A stretch of DNA of 64,000 nucleotides from an uncultured Flavobacteriales bacterium (lineage in GTDB: Bacteria; Bacteroidota; Bacteroidia; Flavobacteriales_D; Sanyastnellaceae): the NCBI GenBank assembly GCA_905478795.1, contig CAJQJX010000003.1:1-64000 (forward strand), in the 5' to 3' direction. The position numbers and the translations under genes are program-made. Shown here piece by piece: positions 55,029-64,000 of this stretch. How positions within the stretch are numbered: position 1 is the first letter of the stretch; every line of letters starts with the position of its first letter. The notes below the pieces were generated by a model. It was not told the DNA's origin. It did not search any database and saw only the letters and a list, made by a program, of their open reading frames with translations.

Positions 55029-56138
55029 TCAACGCACGGTTCTTGTAAAGCGGTCTCCAGGCCAACAGCGCACCCAGCCCGCCAATTCTGCATCGAGCAA
55101 CTTCGCTCGTACCCATTTGGGGTCGGCTTCTAACATTTCTACCACCATCTCAAATGGCAAGGCTTGATAAGGATCGAGCCTGCCAATGACGTCTTTAGCC
55201 ATGGCTAAGTCTGCGTCGCCGTCCCCTTCAGATTTGACAAGGTGGTTTCCGGCTCTCCAACCCATAGCGCGAGGTAGGTCTTCAGGAGCATGCAGCAATT
55301 CGGCCACTTGTTCCTGGATCAAACGCGCGTTGCCACCCATGGCTTCCGCGCACCACGTTGGAGACAAAGCGAACACCCTACGGTCATAGTCTTGGGCCAA
55401 CCTTGCCGTAATCAGACTGCCTCCAGGGTCTCCTGATTCCACCACCACTACAGCCTCTACCAAGCCCGCGATGATCCTGTTCCTAGCGGGAAACGTGTAT
55501 TTGGACGGAGGGGTGCCCCATCGGTATTCAGAGACCCACACTCCGCCTTCATCGATCACGCGCTCACCCAAATATCGGTTTGACCGGGGGTGTACCGCCT
55601 GCAAGCCATGCGCCAAGCACGCCACAGTGGTCACTTCCCGATCAAGTGCCATGCGATGAGCAGCAGCATCTATACCGTCCGCCATTCCACTCACCATGGT
55701 CCAATCCAACCCCTCCATTCCATCGAACAGTGCGGCCACAGCGCCCAACCCCACTGAGGAGGCCTTGCGCGTGCCTACGACGCCGAGCGGTCTGCGCTTA
55801 GACAAGGCATCCACATTGCCTTTGGCAAACAACACCCAGGGTGCATCGGGCAGTTGCGCCAACAAATGCGGATAGCCCTTTCTCCCTAGGATCAGAGGAG
55901 TCACACCTTGTTCGCGAAGCTGTTCGCGCTGCCGGAAAGCGCGGTCCCGTGCCGAAGCCAGCAGGTCAGGAGGAAATCCCGACAGCCAAGCGCCCAACCC
56001 CACCTCTCTCACAACGCGCAGGGTACCCTTACCATTAAACCGGGGCAACTGCGTAGCCGTTAACCAATCCAACAGCCAGCCCTCTGCATCGCCAAATACC
56101 CGTCCTGTAGTTGGGTCTATGTATTCTTCTTGAACCAT
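55029..56138 (-). CDS. dprA: DNA-processing protein DprA
   Basis: A 369-residue protein that loads RecA on incoming single-stranded DNA during natural transformation. The start at ATG 56138 gives MVQEEYIDPTTGRVF; the longer frame to 56195 is unlikely. The Rossmann-like core shows LGVVGTRKASSVGLG, MVSGMADGIDAAAHRMAL, FPARNRIIAGLVEAVVVVES and GSLITARLAQDYDRRVFA. A winged-helix-like DML1 domain occupies the C-terminus (DPYQALPFEMVVEMLEAD). The 78 bases to the divergent TonB receptor ATG form the shared promoter region. Confidence 0.95.
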   Translation of the reverse strand: MVQEEYIDPTTGRVFGDAEGWLLDWLTATQLPRFNGKGTLRVVREVGLGAWLSGFPPDLLASARDRAFRQREQLREQGVTPLILGRKGYPHLLAQLPDAPWVLFAKGNVDALSKRRPLGVVGTRKASSVGLGAVAALFDGMEGLDWTMVSGMADGIDAAAHRMALDREVTTVACLAHGLQAVHPRSNRYLGERVIDEGGVWVSEYRWGTPPSKYTFPARNRIIAGLVEAVVVVESGDPGGSLITARLAQDYDRRVFALSPTWCAEAMGGNARLIQEQVAELLHAPEDLPRAMGWRAGNHLVKSEGDGDADLAMAKDVIGRLDPYQALPFEMVVEMLEADPKWVRAKLLDAELAGWVRCWPGDRFTRTVR

Positions 56139-56215
56139 ATCACCAAGGTGAGCCTGTGGACCATACAGATGACCACCGCTTCGCCATCGCCGCACTTGGG
56201 TTTACATTCGAAGCA

Positions 56216-58645
56216 ATGTCCACAACTGGAACACCCCCCCTAAAACCGGCCCTGAGTATTGGGCGCCGCCTCGCAGGCACCCTGTTTTTCTGCGCCTATG
56301 CCTTCTTTGTGCTGCCTGCCCAAGAGGCGCCAAGCCTGAGTGGAACAGTGATCGACGCCACAAATGGAGAAGCTTTGCCAGGCGCGGTGGTCATCCTGGG
56401 CAGCAAAACCGCTTCTACCAACATCGACGGTCAATTCAACCTGGTTTTAAACCCAGGGGGTGCCACCGAGCTGCGCGTCCGCTATGTTGGGTACGTCGAA
56501 TGGCGTGAGACGCTTGAACAATGGGAGGGCAACTTAAACCGCGACATTTCACTTGCCCCCGATGTAGCCAAGATTGGAACGGCGGTCATTTCTGCAGGCC
56601 GATTCGAACAAGACTTGGGAGAAGTCAGCGTTTCCATTGACGTGCTCCCCCCTGAACTGATGAATCAAGGGGCTCCAACAAGCGCAGACCAAAGCCTTTC
56701 TCGAACACCTGGCGTTACCATTGTGGACAGTGAACCCCAAATAAGGGGCGGCAGCGGATACAGCTTTGGAGCGGGTTCCAGAGTCGCGGTCCTCCTCGAC
56801 GGACTTCCAGTGCTCAGCGGAGATGCGGGGCGGCCCACTTGGGGGTTCCTGCCCTTGGAAAACCTAGAACAGGTCGAGGTGGTCAAAGGGGCGAGCAGTG
56901 TGCTTTACGGGTCTTCTGCATTGAGCGGTGTGATTCAGTTCCGCACGGCTTTTCCAGATCCGGAACCCCTCACCAGAATCACCGTTCAACACGGTGTACA
57001 GAGCGACCCCGGCAATGGCCGCAAGTACTGGAACCGTTCTCTCATGCAAAGCAGCACATCTTGGTTGCACACCCGACGCTTGAGCAACGGCGACGGCATC
57101 AGCTTTGGCGGCCAATGGCTGGGAAGCGACGGGCACAAGGGGCCGGAAATCGACCCAAACACCGGCCTCTCCCACAACCGTCCCTACAACCCCTTTACCG
57201 TAGACCACTATGATGCGATCCGCCAATGGCGTGTCAATGGCGCGTGGGAACACACGCCAACAGCCGGAGACTGGGGCTATGGCATTCGCGCCAATGCCAT
57301 CAGTGGAGAAGGCTTGAATACCCTGCTTTGGGCCGACGCAGACACCGGATTTTATGCCGCCACCGATGGTGCCGCCTCCCGAACAACACAGCGCATGATC
57401 ACGGTCGACCCCCACCTAGAACGGTCCTCGGGAGCATGGAATCACCGCATTCAAGGCCGTTATCTGAAGCTCGTCAATGACGTGAACAACAACCAAGGCA
57501 ACGCCTCAAGCACCTGGCAAACCGAATACCGATCCCGCTACCGTACCGAGGGTTGGACCGCAACTGCAGGCCTCTACGCCCAAGGAACGCGAAGCATCGC
57601 AGAACTCTATGCCGCCGGAGTAGGCGATTCGGTTCACAATGCCGGCAACCGCGCCGCCTATCTTCAAATCGACGCCCAACCTCATGAGCGGCTGCACCTG
57701 ACTGCTGGCGGACGGTACGAGCATTTTGTAGTCGATAGCGTTTCCCAGGGAAAGTCTGTGTTTAGAGCGGGCATCAACTATCGGTTTGGCCAAGCCAGCT
57801 TTCTTCGCGCCAGCATCGGCCAAGGCTTCCGCTTTCCAAGCATCGCCGAAAAATTCATCCAGACCAGCGTAGGAGGCATCAACGTCTTCCCTTCCTTCGA
57901 CATCCGTCCAGAGTCCTCCACCAATATGGAAATCGGCATCAAACAGGGGTTCCGATTTGGCCAGAAAGGACAATGGAAAGGCTTCTTAGATGTGGCGGTG
58001 TTTCAACAGGACTTCGAAAATTTCATCGAATACACCTTTGGCATTTGGGGCAACTCTGGCAATGGCCTCCTCGACCTTGGTTTCCGCAGCATCAATACAG
58101 GACAAGCCAGGGTCAGCGGCCTCGAATGGAGCACCATGGGCACTGGAGATGTTGGAGAATGGACCGTGCAATGGCTCATTGGCCAAACGCTATTGGACCC
58201 CATCAGCCTCACACCTGATTCGATCTATGCCAATTTTTCTAACGGAAGCACATCAGGCGTGAGCTACAACTCCACCAGCTCTGATACCACCAACAACGTG
58301 CTGAAATACAGGATCCTCAACACCTTCCGCGCCAACCTAAATCTCCAGCACTCATCGGGGTGGACGATCGGGTGGAATGCAGCGCGAAACACCACCATCC
58401 AAAACATCGACAAAGCATTTTTGGACATAGAAGACTTGGGGCTCCTTGAATATGGCCTCATCGATTGGATGGATGAGCAGCCCAATGCGCAATGGCTCCA
58501 TGACTTCCAAGTCGGGAGGAAGTTTGACGACCGACACCATGTCGAGCTCATCGTGCGCAATGCCACCAATCTCAACTACGCATTGCGTCCCTTGGCTGCC
58601 GAAGCCAACAGGCTCTGGATGGTACGCTACACCTTCACTCCGTGA
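56216..58645 (+). CDS. TonB-dependent receptor with carboxypeptidase-like N-domain
   Basis: An 809-residue outer-membrane receptor. The start at ATG 56216 (MSTTGTPP) is followed by a signal peptide (LAGTLFFCAYAFFVL). A carboxypeptidase-D regulatory-like domain (LSGTVIDATNGEALPGAVVIL) precedes the plug (GSRVAVLLDGLPVLSGDAG, KGASSVLYGSSALSGVI). The C-terminal barrel ends ANRLWMVRYTFTP. The pattern is like vitamin B12 and colicin receptors; the ligand is unknown. Its stop overlaps the GTG start of kdsB, an unusual coupling of transporter and LPS genes that may be chance. Confidence 0.9.
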   Translation: MSTTGTPPLKPALSIGRRLAGTLFFCAYAFFVLPAQEAPSLSGTVIDATNGEALPGAVVILGSKTASTNIDGQFNLVLNPGGATELRVRYVGYVEWRETLEQWEGNLNRDISLAPDVAKIGTAVISAGRFEQDLGEVSVSIDVLPPELMNQGAPTSADQSLSRTPGVTIVDSEPQIRGGSGYSFGAGSRVAVLLDGLPVLSGDAGRPTWGFLPLENLEQVEVVKGASSVLYGSSALSGVIQFRTAFPDPEPLTRITVQHGVQSDPGNGRKYWNRSLMQSSTSWLHTRRLSNGDGISFGGQWLGSDGHKGPEIDPNTGLSHNRPYNPFTVDHYDAIRQWRVNGAWEHTPTAGDWGYGIRANAISGEGLNTLLWADADTGFYAATDGAASRTTQRMITVDPHLERSSGAWNHRIQGRYLKLVNDVNNNQGNASSTWQTEYRSRYRTEGWTATAGLYAQGTRSIAELYAAGVGDSVHNAGNRAAYLQIDAQPHERLHLTAGGRYEHFVVDSVSQGKSVFRAGINYRFGQASFLRASIGQGFRFPSIAEKFIQTSVGGINVFPSFDIRPESSTNMEIGIKQGFRFGQKGQWKGFLDVAVFQQDFENFIEYTFGIWGNSGNGLLDLGFRSINTGQARVSGLEWSTMGTGDVGEWTVQWLIGQTLLDPISLTPDSIYANFSNGSTSGVSYNSTSSDTTNNVLKYRILNTFRANLNLQHSSGWTIGWNAARNTTIQNIDKAFLDIEDLGLLEYGLIDWMDEQPNAQWLHDFQVGRKFDDRHHVELIVRNATNLNYALRPLAAEANRLWMVRYTFTP

Positions 58646-59361
58646 ACATTTCTGCCATCATACCGGCCCGAGCAGGGTCTACCCGTTTGCCCAACAAGCC
58701 ACTGGCAGACATTGGCGGAGAGCCCATGATCGTGCACACCTGGCGCGCCGCACATCAACACCCCGACATAAGCAGGGTGTGCGTGGCCACAGACGACGCG
58801 GGAATCGCCAAGGTTGTCCTTGCAGCTGGGGGCGAGGCCATGCTCACCGACCCGGCCCACAGCACGGGAACGGACCGCTGCCATGAAGTCTGGAAAGCAT
58901 GGGGAGACGGAGGGGCCGTGATCAACCTGCAGGGAGATGAGCCCTTCCCTGATCCCGCGCACCTGTCCTCCATATGCACCGCCTTGCGGAGCCAATCATG
59001 GGAAGTTGTCAGTGCCATGCGTCCAGCAACCTCGGGCGAAGTGGAGTCCCCGCACCGCGTCAAAGTAGCCGTCAATGCACAACAGCAGGCTCTGTATTTC
59101 TCCCGCGCGGCTGTTCCATCAGGTGGCCCTTTTCACATCCACATTGGCATCTACGGTTTTGCGCCAGGAGCCATGGACCGGTGCACCGCTTTGCCCAAGG
59201 GTAGCCTTGAAAAAAGTGAGCGGCTAGAACAGCTTCGATGGCTTGAGTCGGGAATGTCCATTGGCATGGTTTCCGTTTCCGAAGGGTCCTCTCCAGGGCC
59301 CGTAGATACAGCGGAAGACTTGAGCCGTTTGCGCCATTGGTACCAACAACAAACACGCTGA
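58642..59361 (+). CDS. kdsB: 3-deoxy-manno-octulosonate cytidylyltransferase
   Basis: A 239-residue enzyme that activates Kdo as CMP-Kdo for lipopolysaccharide core synthesis. The opening IIPARAGSTRLPNKPLADIG is the nucleotide-binding motif. VCVATDDAGIAKVV and VINLQGDEPFPDP (with the metal-binding Asp) follow, and HIHIGIYGFAPGAM is near the C-terminus. The start is a GTG at 58642 overlapping the receptor stop codon. No ATG closer to the conserved opening is available, so GTG is well supported. Confidence 0.95.
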   Translation: MNISAIIPARAGSTRLPNKPLADIGGEPMIVHTWRAAHQHPDISRVCVATDDAGIAKVVLAAGGEAMLTDPAHSTGTDRCHEVWKAWGDGGAVINLQGDEPFPDPAHLSSICTALRSQSWEVVSAMRPATSGEVESPHRVKVAVNAQQQALYFSRAAVPSGGPFHIHIGIYGFAPGAMDRCTALPKGSLEKSERLEQLRWLESGMSIGMVSVSEGSSPGPVDTAEDLSRLRHWYQQQTR

Positions 59362-59408
59362 ATGGGGCATTCCACGGGACAATGGGGTCAAGCAACGTGG
59401 AATCACCT

Positions 59409-59416
59409 TATTTTCG
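59409..59416 (+). promoter_or_regulatory. -7 box for the HU/SPOR gene
   Basis: TATTTTCG fits TANNTT(T/C)G and ends seven bases before the ATG at 59424. It supports that start over upstream in-frame ATGs and implies a leaderless mRNA. Confidence 0.5.
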
Positions 59417-59423
59417 GCCCGGA

Positions 59424-60470
59424 ATGCCCAACAATTCGGACACGGATTTCTTGATCCAAGCGCTGCCTCTACTCCTCCACGACCACGACTGTCTCGTGAT
59501 TCCTGGGTTGGGTGGATTTGTGGCACACCCCGTCCCCGCGCGGTTTGATGGCGACAAAGGCGAATGGGTTCCTCCGGGCCGCAATGTGGTTTTCAACCCC
59601 AAGCTCACCGTTCGCGATGGCCTGCTTGAACAAGAAATTCGAAGGGCCACCAACTGCACGACCGATGCCGCCACGGCACTGATCGACAAAGAAGCCACTT
59701 CTCTCAAAGCCCATCTCGAGTCAGGTGAAACCCGTGAGATTCCTGGCTTAGGTCGGTTGTATCAAATGGACAACGGGGGCTTTGGGTTTGCTCCAGAATC
59801 GCGATTAGGCGAGCGCTACGCCCCTCCTGGGCTGAGCCGCATCCCGTGGGCAGACCACTCCGCAACCAACGAAGATTCAGAGACTTCATCACAAGCTGCC
59901 AATCCAGTCGTCCCAACTGCCGAAGCCGATCCGGCGGAATTGGCCAGTGCAGACCACTGGTCCAGCGCTTGGGTGCGCATGGCGGCTGTATTGATGCTGC
60001 CATTGTTGGTCGCTGGCTCACTCTGGTGGGGCCAATCAGAAGGCGACCAGTTTGAGTTTCTCAGCTTCAACAACACCCCTCCTTCGACCTATTTGCCGCG
60101 CATTGAAGGCGAAGACATCCGGTTTCCTGAACCTACAGCAGGAGACGCCCTCGCGTTTATCGTTCCCGGTGCCCCGACGATTGAAACCGGTGAAAACAGC
60201 GAGGCCCTCATGCCACTCCCTGTTCCACAACCCTTGTCGTCGGGCTGCAACCACCACGTCATTGCCGGAACTTTTAGTTCAATGCAACGGGCCGCAGGCC
60301 TTGCGCGCAGGTTTGAGTCCCTTGGCTATGCCACGTCCATTCTGCCCGGACCGCATGGCAGTCACCGTGTTTCTACGGGCTGTTTCGACAACGTCAGCCG
60401 CGCAGCGGCTTTCCAAAAGAGTCTGAAAGGCCACCACGGGATTGACCAAGCTTGGGTGTTGCACCTCTGA
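59424..60470 (+). CDS. HU-CCDC81-like and SPOR-domain membrane protein
   Basis: A 348-residue protein. The start at ATG 59424 (MPNNSDTDFLIQAL) follows a -7 box. Two HU-like modules of the bacterial CCDC81 type span about 1-140, with LVIPGLGGFVAHPVPARFD, VVFNPKLTVRDGLLEQEI and REIPGLGRLYQMDNGGFG. A single membrane helix (VRMAAVLMLPLLVAGSLWWG) comes next. A periplasmic linker and a SPOR domain (HHVIAGTFSSMQRAAGLA) close the protein. SPOR domains bind denuded glycan at the division septum, so a cell-division or envelope role is likely. Confidence 0.87.
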   Translation: MPNNSDTDFLIQALPLLLHDHDCLVIPGLGGFVAHPVPARFDGDKGEWVPPGRNVVFNPKLTVRDGLLEQEIRRATNCTTDAATALIDKEATSLKAHLESGETREIPGLGRLYQMDNGGFGFAPESRLGERYAPPGLSRIPWADHSATNEDSETSSQAANPVVPTAEADPAELASADHWSSAWVRMAAVLMLPLLVAGSLWWGQSEGDQFEFLSFNNTPPSTYLPRIEGEDIRFPEPTAGDALAFIVPGAPTIETGENSEALMPLPVPQPLSSGCNHHVIAGTFSSMQRAAGLARRFESLGYATSILPGPHGSHRVSTGCFDNVSRAAAFQKSLKGHHGIDQAWVLHL

Positions 60471-60475
60471 CTGGA

Positions 60476-61150
60476 ATGCCCACTCCCGCCCTATTCCCTA
60501 TCGACTGGCATCAATTCCACCACATCGTCTTGGACTTTGGTGGGGTGCTCTACGAGATTGACCACAAAAGAACAGCAGAGGCCTTTGCCCAACTGGGCCT
60601 GCCCCACTTTGAAAAAGAGTTCCGCCACGGTCAACAGGGCGACCTCTTCAATGCTCTAGAAACAGGAGAAATAGAGGAGCGGGAGTTTCTGAGTGAGTTG
60701 CGGTCACAGTGCTCCGGAGGCACGACATTGGAAGAGGTGCGTCACGCTTGGAACGCCCTGCTGATCGGCCTGCGTCCCGAAACCATGCCTTGGCTCAATT
60801 CTTTGCAACGCCATTTTGATTTGGTGCTTTTCAGCAATACCAACAGCATCCACGCGTCACATTTCGAGGAGCAGATCTTGACTTCCAAGCAAAACCTCTT
60901 CCCCAAGTCGTTCCGCCAGCTGGTCTACAGCCACCGACTGGGCCACCGCAAACCCCAGGTGAGGGCATTCGAAGAGGTCGCCAGTCAGTTTGACCTCAAC
61001 CCAACCAAAACGCTGTTGATTGATGATACACAGGCCAATGTGGCCGGAGCCATCAACGCGGGCTGGTCTGGTGTCCATTTAGACCTTGAAGCCCATTCTA
61101 TTACCCAATTCCTGCGGGGAGTTGGATACGAGGACTTCCTGAACAGTTAA
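60476..61150 (+). CDS. HAD-superfamily phosphatase
   Basis: A 224-residue HAD subfamily IA hydrolase. Motif I is VLDFGGVLYEID, with Asp20 as nucleophile. The usual second Asp is Gly22, which is a known variant in YihX-like members. Motif II is LVLFSNTNS. Motif III Lys is in YSHRLGHRKPQVRAF. Motif IV is LLIDDTQANVAGAINAG. The cap is helical, as in sugar-phosphate phosphatases. The substrate is unknown. It starts just after the SPOR gene and ends 14 bases from the convergent DUF5723 gene. Confidence 0.9.
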   Translation: MPTPALFPIDWHQFHHIVLDFGGVLYEIDHKRTAEAFAQLGLPHFEKEFRHGQQGDLFNALETGEIEEREFLSELRSQCSGGTTLEEVRHAWNALLIGLRPETMPWLNSLQRHFDLVLFSNTNSIHASHFEEQILTSKQNLFPKSFRQLVYSHRLGHRKPQVRAFEEVASQFDLNPTKTLLIDDTQANVAGAINAGWSGVHLDLEAHSITQFLRGVGYEDFLNS

Positions 61151-61164
61151 TATTGGCGCGGCAC

Positions 61165-62616
61165 TCAGTGCCACATGCCTTTGCCTGTGCCAAGGTCATT
61201 CTTCCGCCGTTTCTTTTTTTTCTGGGCGTAACCCATATCAAAAGAAACCCCAACCTGACCATGCCAGTGACCCGCGTCCAAGGGGAACAAAAAGCCGGGT
61301 ACGTTTCTGGCAGCGACACTCAGCCGAATGGGGCCCCCTCTCAAGGACAATCCAGACCCCCACATCCATCTGTTGGAGTGGTATTGTCCTTGCACATGCG
61401 CCGTAACATTTCCGCGCAATCTGTACGTCAAGCCGAACATGCCTCCTTCTGTCGTCTGACCGAATCTGAACTGCCGAAAAGCCATCACGCTCACCTCGAC
61501 AGACTTCGATGGTTTAAACCTCATGCCCAATCGCCAGGTCTCTCGAACCCGTGTATCAAACGCGGCTGACAAGCCTGGGTCTGAATCGACCGGGAATGTA
61601 TTGGTCAAGGAGTCGGTCATGGCCTCTGTCCAATCCTCCAAGGCTTGAGAGAGTGAATCCGAGGATCCACTGAGCCCCGCATCGCTCAATTCTCCCACCA
61701 GGTCGATGCCTTCCAAAACAAAGTTGGCCGGATCCACCCTTTTACTGGACAGCGATTCAAGCCACCTCATGCCTCCTCTTCCTTCTACCGCACCATCCAA
61801 CTCAATCCACTCACCTATCCGCCACAAGAACCCGAAATCAAAAGCGATACCCGCTCCCAACGTATTGGGCATTCCTCCATTTCCTGGGACTTCAATTTCT
61901 CCTCCTTCTAACAGGGAGTCGAGGCTCACGCCTGCAGCATTGAACGTCGCAGCCCCAGACAAGTCCCAGCTGTAGTCCAAGGTGTCCGTGGTCCATTCCA
62001 CGTCAAAAGTCTCTGTTTGAAAAGCGGCGACCCCGTTGAGCAAATGAATGCCCCAGCCCAACCACAGCTTGTCCTCCTTCGCCATCGCGCCCACACTCAC
62101 ACCATGATCGAAATACACCTGCGAGTTCATCCCCATAGAACCCAGGGAAATCGGACGTCCAATGTTGTCGGGATGACCGTTCCCTCGCCACGCCAGATCA
62201 AACAGGTCGCGGTCATAATCAAACTTCTGCTCTGCCACTACACGACTGCGCAGCCTGAATTCAAAGCGTTTCTGATCGCGAAAACCCACAGAAATAATGG
62301 GCACCTCAGAACGAAATCCAATGGACTCCATCGGGTCCATATTCGACAACAGCGCTTCGGGGTTAATGGCCCCGTCAACACCAATGAAGTCCGCGTATGT
62401 GGGGCCTGTGTGGTCCACCTCGAATTGCCCGCCTGACAAGCCGCCAATGAGCAGGTGGCCACCCGAGGGGTGCAGAATCGCAGGATTTGACCAACCTGCC
62501 TGACCCCATTCGGGCAGAAGTTCAGTGGGGCCCAATTGGCCCTTTCCTGTGAGCGATGCCCCCAGCACAAGCAGGACAACAGCCCAGCGATATTTCCTTC
62601 GATCAGAGACCAACAC
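61165..62616 (-). CDS. DUF5723 family outer-membrane protein
   Basis: A 483-residue exported protein that looks like an outer-membrane barrel of the DUF5723 type. It has alternating Gly- and aromatic-rich strands such as VYFDHGVSVGAMAKEDKLWLG and LGAGIAFDFGFLWRIG. A GTG at 62616 is chosen as start because it gives a signal peptide (RRKYRWAVVLLVLGASLTGKGQ) and only a short overlap with the upstream stop at 62603. The frame is open to an ATG at 62664, which would put an odd 16-residue leader in front. The C-terminus is basic (KKKKRRKN). The function of the family is unknown; gliding or T9SS links exist in relatives. Confidence 0.75.
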   Translation of the reverse strand: MLVSDRRKYRWAVVLLVLGASLTGKGQLGPTELLPEWGQAGWSNPAILHPSGGHLLIGGLSGGQFEVDHTGPTYADFIGVDGAINPEALLSNMDPMESIGFRSEVPIISVGFRDQKRFEFRLRSRVVAEQKFDYDRDLFDLAWRGNGHPDNIGRPISLGSMGMNSQVYFDHGVSVGAMAKEDKLWLGWGIHLLNGVAAFQTETFDVEWTTDTLDYSWDLSGAATFNAAGVSLDSLLEGGEIEVPGNGGMPNTLGAGIAFDFGFLWRIGEWIELDGAVEGRGGMRWLESLSSKRVDPANFVLEGIDLVGELSDAGLSGSSDSLSQALEDWTEAMTDSLTNTFPVDSDPGLSAAFDTRVRETWRLGMRFKPSKSVEVSVMAFRQFRFGQTTEGGMFGLTYRLRGNVTAHVQGQYHSNRWMWGSGLSLRGGPIRLSVAARNVPGFLFPLDAGHWHGQVGVSFDMGYAQKKKKRRKNDLGTGKGMWH

Positions 62617-64000
62617 GCGCGTAAAGTTTTGCGGCCAATTCCAAGCGCAATTCCTGGCTTTCATTCAAGTAAACCAGTTCACCGGACTGCGCCTCCGCTG
62701 TAGAAGACCACGCACGCACCACCACCTTACTCAAGGCACGCAAGCGGTCTGCCCGGTCCCAATTCAGTGGGAGGTCGTAGACAAAAACAGCAGGCTCTAT
62801 GGGCTCTCCTGCGCCATCCAATACCGGCATCGTAAACAGCGGCAAAGGAGCCACTCCCAAACTGTCCAAGGCCACTCCAAACTCATCCAAAAAGGTGACC
62901 GACAAGTCCACTCCAAAAGGAAAGCCGTTGTGTAGAATCAGCCTCAATTCAGCAGAGTCCAACTCCAGTTCTTCCTGATCAAACTCCAATGAAGCATCTA
63001 GGGTGTCTACAAAATCCAATTGCTCAAGACGCAAGGCCAAAGGAATCTCCACCCTCATTTCTCCCGTTACATAACCGTCCGCGTCCACAAAGTTTGGATT
63101 GGCGGGGTCGAACCCATTCGGGTTTGAGGTGACCCATGCCGCAAGCTCCAAATCGCGGGGCTCCACCGAAAAGAATGACGTCAGATTGCTATTGGTCTCG
63201 TCCAAAAACCACGTTGTCACAGATGGCGATTGAACACTGCCATCCGCAGAAGGGATATTCAAGGAAGGCGCAGTCACCTCAAGTTGCTGCGTCTCCACAC
63301 CGTCTTCAATGGCCGTTAGAATCACGGAGTCCAAAACGGCCTCAACACCAAACCCATTGGTGACTTCGAGCGCGATCGACACCTCGTCAATGGACACTCC
63401 AGAGACGGTAAACCGGTCGTCGAACAACGCCACCGTTGTGCTCCCCTCTTCAAGAAAAATCTCGGACGATCCAAAGTCACCTTCTACGCGCTCAAACTCT
63501 AAGCCATCCATCACAAAAGAGGCCATCAAAGACTCCCCTTCTTGAGCAGTATGCCCTGCATTATTGATCACAAAAACGTCAAACAACGCGCGCACAATAT
63601 TGGTGTCCTGAACATTCGTGTTCTCCGGTTCAATGCTCCAACCAGAAAGGTCCTCTGTCACCACAAAACTGCCGCTCTCCAACATACCCGCGGTCCACGT
63701 AATGCTCCATGGAGAACCAGCGGGATCCAGCAAGTTGGGGATGGTCAACTGCCCTTCCACGTCATCTCCCATCGTGGAGTTCACAGTCAAGGTGAGTTGT
63801 CCTTCTGCCAAAAGAACGAGGCTCAGCAACGCTTCTGGAGGTGTGTCTACCCGCATTTCTGAAGCCATGGTGTCTGACAGGGTCAACACCGTTCCAGGTG
63901 CCGTCAAGTTGATGGCTGCCGCTAAGTCTGCATCCAACATCAACTCTTCCGATTCAACCACATCAGGCAGCAGCAACCAATCCTCAGCCAACGTCCCCGA
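62603..64000 (-). CDS. Large protein of unknown function, 5' end beyond window
   Basis: Open from the right edge to a TGA at 62603; at least 465 residues are visible and the N-terminus is missing. Composition is acidic and beta-rich, with repeated segments such as LDSAELRLILHNGFPFGVDLS that resemble LEA type 2 or Ig-like folds. No catalytic motif, signal peptide or anchor is visible in this part. It overlaps the DUF5723 gene start and is probably in one operon with it. A periplasmic or surface role is likely only because of that neighbour. Confidence 0.7.
   Translation of the reverse strand, partial: SGTLAEDWLLLPDVVESEELMLDADLAAAINLTAPGTVLTLSDTMASEMRVDTPPEALLSLVLLAEGQLTLTVNSTMGDDVEGQLTIPNLLDPAGSPWSITWTAGMLESGSFVVTEDLSGWSIEPENTNVQDTNIVRALFDVFVINNAGHTAQEGESLMASFVMDGLEFERVEGDFGSSEIFLEEGSTTVALFDDRFTVSGVSIDEVSIALEVTNGFGVEAVLDSVILTAIEDGVETQQLEVTAPSLNIPSADGSVQSPSVTTWFLDETNSNLTSFFSVEPRDLELAAWVTSNPNGFDPANPNFVDADGYVTGEMRVEIPLALRLEQLDFVDTLDASLEFDQEELELDSAELRLILHNGFPFGVDLSVTFLDEFGVALDSLGVAPLPLFTMPVLDGAGEPIEPAVFVYDLPLNWDRADRLRALSKVVVRAWSSTAEAQSGELVYLNESQELRLELAAKLYARVGL

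Noticed and set aside
1-64000. tRNA, rRNA, insertion sequences, prophage or integration sites
   Set aside because: None was recognised on reading. No transposase, integrase or tRNA-like cloverleaf was seen, though short RNA genes could be missed by eye.

Overview
The window looks like a chromosomal segment of a marine-type Bacteroidota, probably a Flavobacteriales-related lineage with fairly high GC. This is inferred from gene content, not from a marker tree. The evidence is: three TonB-dependent receptors, two of them with an N-terminal carboxypeptidase-like domain; a type IX secretion (T9SS) C-terminal sorting domain; the three-subunit diheme-type succinate dehydrogenase; DUF4286, DUF5723 and HU-CCDC81/SPOR proteins; few Shine-Dalgarno sequences; and repeated TANNTTTG-like -7 boxes close to start codons. 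I see no rRNA, tRNA, CRISPR array, insertion sequence or prophage. Coding density is very high and no gene-free stretch exceeds 300 bases.

Layout, left to right. 1-769 holds the N-terminal part of an exported heptad-repeat fibre-like protein, cut by the left edge. 881-5255 carries DUF4286, rsmA, fbp and a TonB receptor. 5229-10641 carries mfd, with truB and queA running the other way. 10726-15298 carries a redoxin, a propionyl-CoA carboxylase beta subunit, aspS and a bacilliredoxin. 15376-20040 carries a YadA-head-like repeat protein, trpS, a small repeat protein and a DUF4139 protein. 20143-24620 is a pair of exported amidohydrolases, one of which lacks the usual metal ligands. 24722-26105 is nfu plus an XRE/S24 repressor. 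26200-28215 is a secreted putative metalloprotease with a dockerin-like tail. 28294-33519 is a translesion-synthesis cassette: DinB, SRAP and a DnaE2-like polymerase.

33527-36318 is a heavy-metal (HMA) protein with a TonB receptor. 36378-39902 is sdhCAB. 40015-43155 holds ssb, an unknown exported protein, a diheme peroxidase and a T9SS thioredoxin. 43232-46390 holds gltX, folB and a second dockerin-like exported protein. 46391-53091 is a minus-strand run of PBP1A, scoA, an arylsulfotransferase-like protein, a membrane sulfotransferase and scoB. 53250-62616 holds rseP, an Hpt protein, dprA, a TonB receptor, kdsB, an HU/SPOR protein, a HAD phosphatase and DUF5723. The right edge cuts an unknown protein.

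The most interesting parts are two. First, the two subunits of 3-oxoacid CoA-transferase are separated by a tightly coupled pair of sulfotransferase-type genes. Second, the DinB-SRAP-DnaE2 cassette is preceded by a perfect 11-bp-arm palindrome and lies about 2 kb downstream of a LexA-like XRE/S24 repressor. Other points of interest are dockerin-like modules on several exported proteins, a Cys cluster inside PBP1A, a 63-bp tandem repeat, and many apparently leaderless or short-leader genes.
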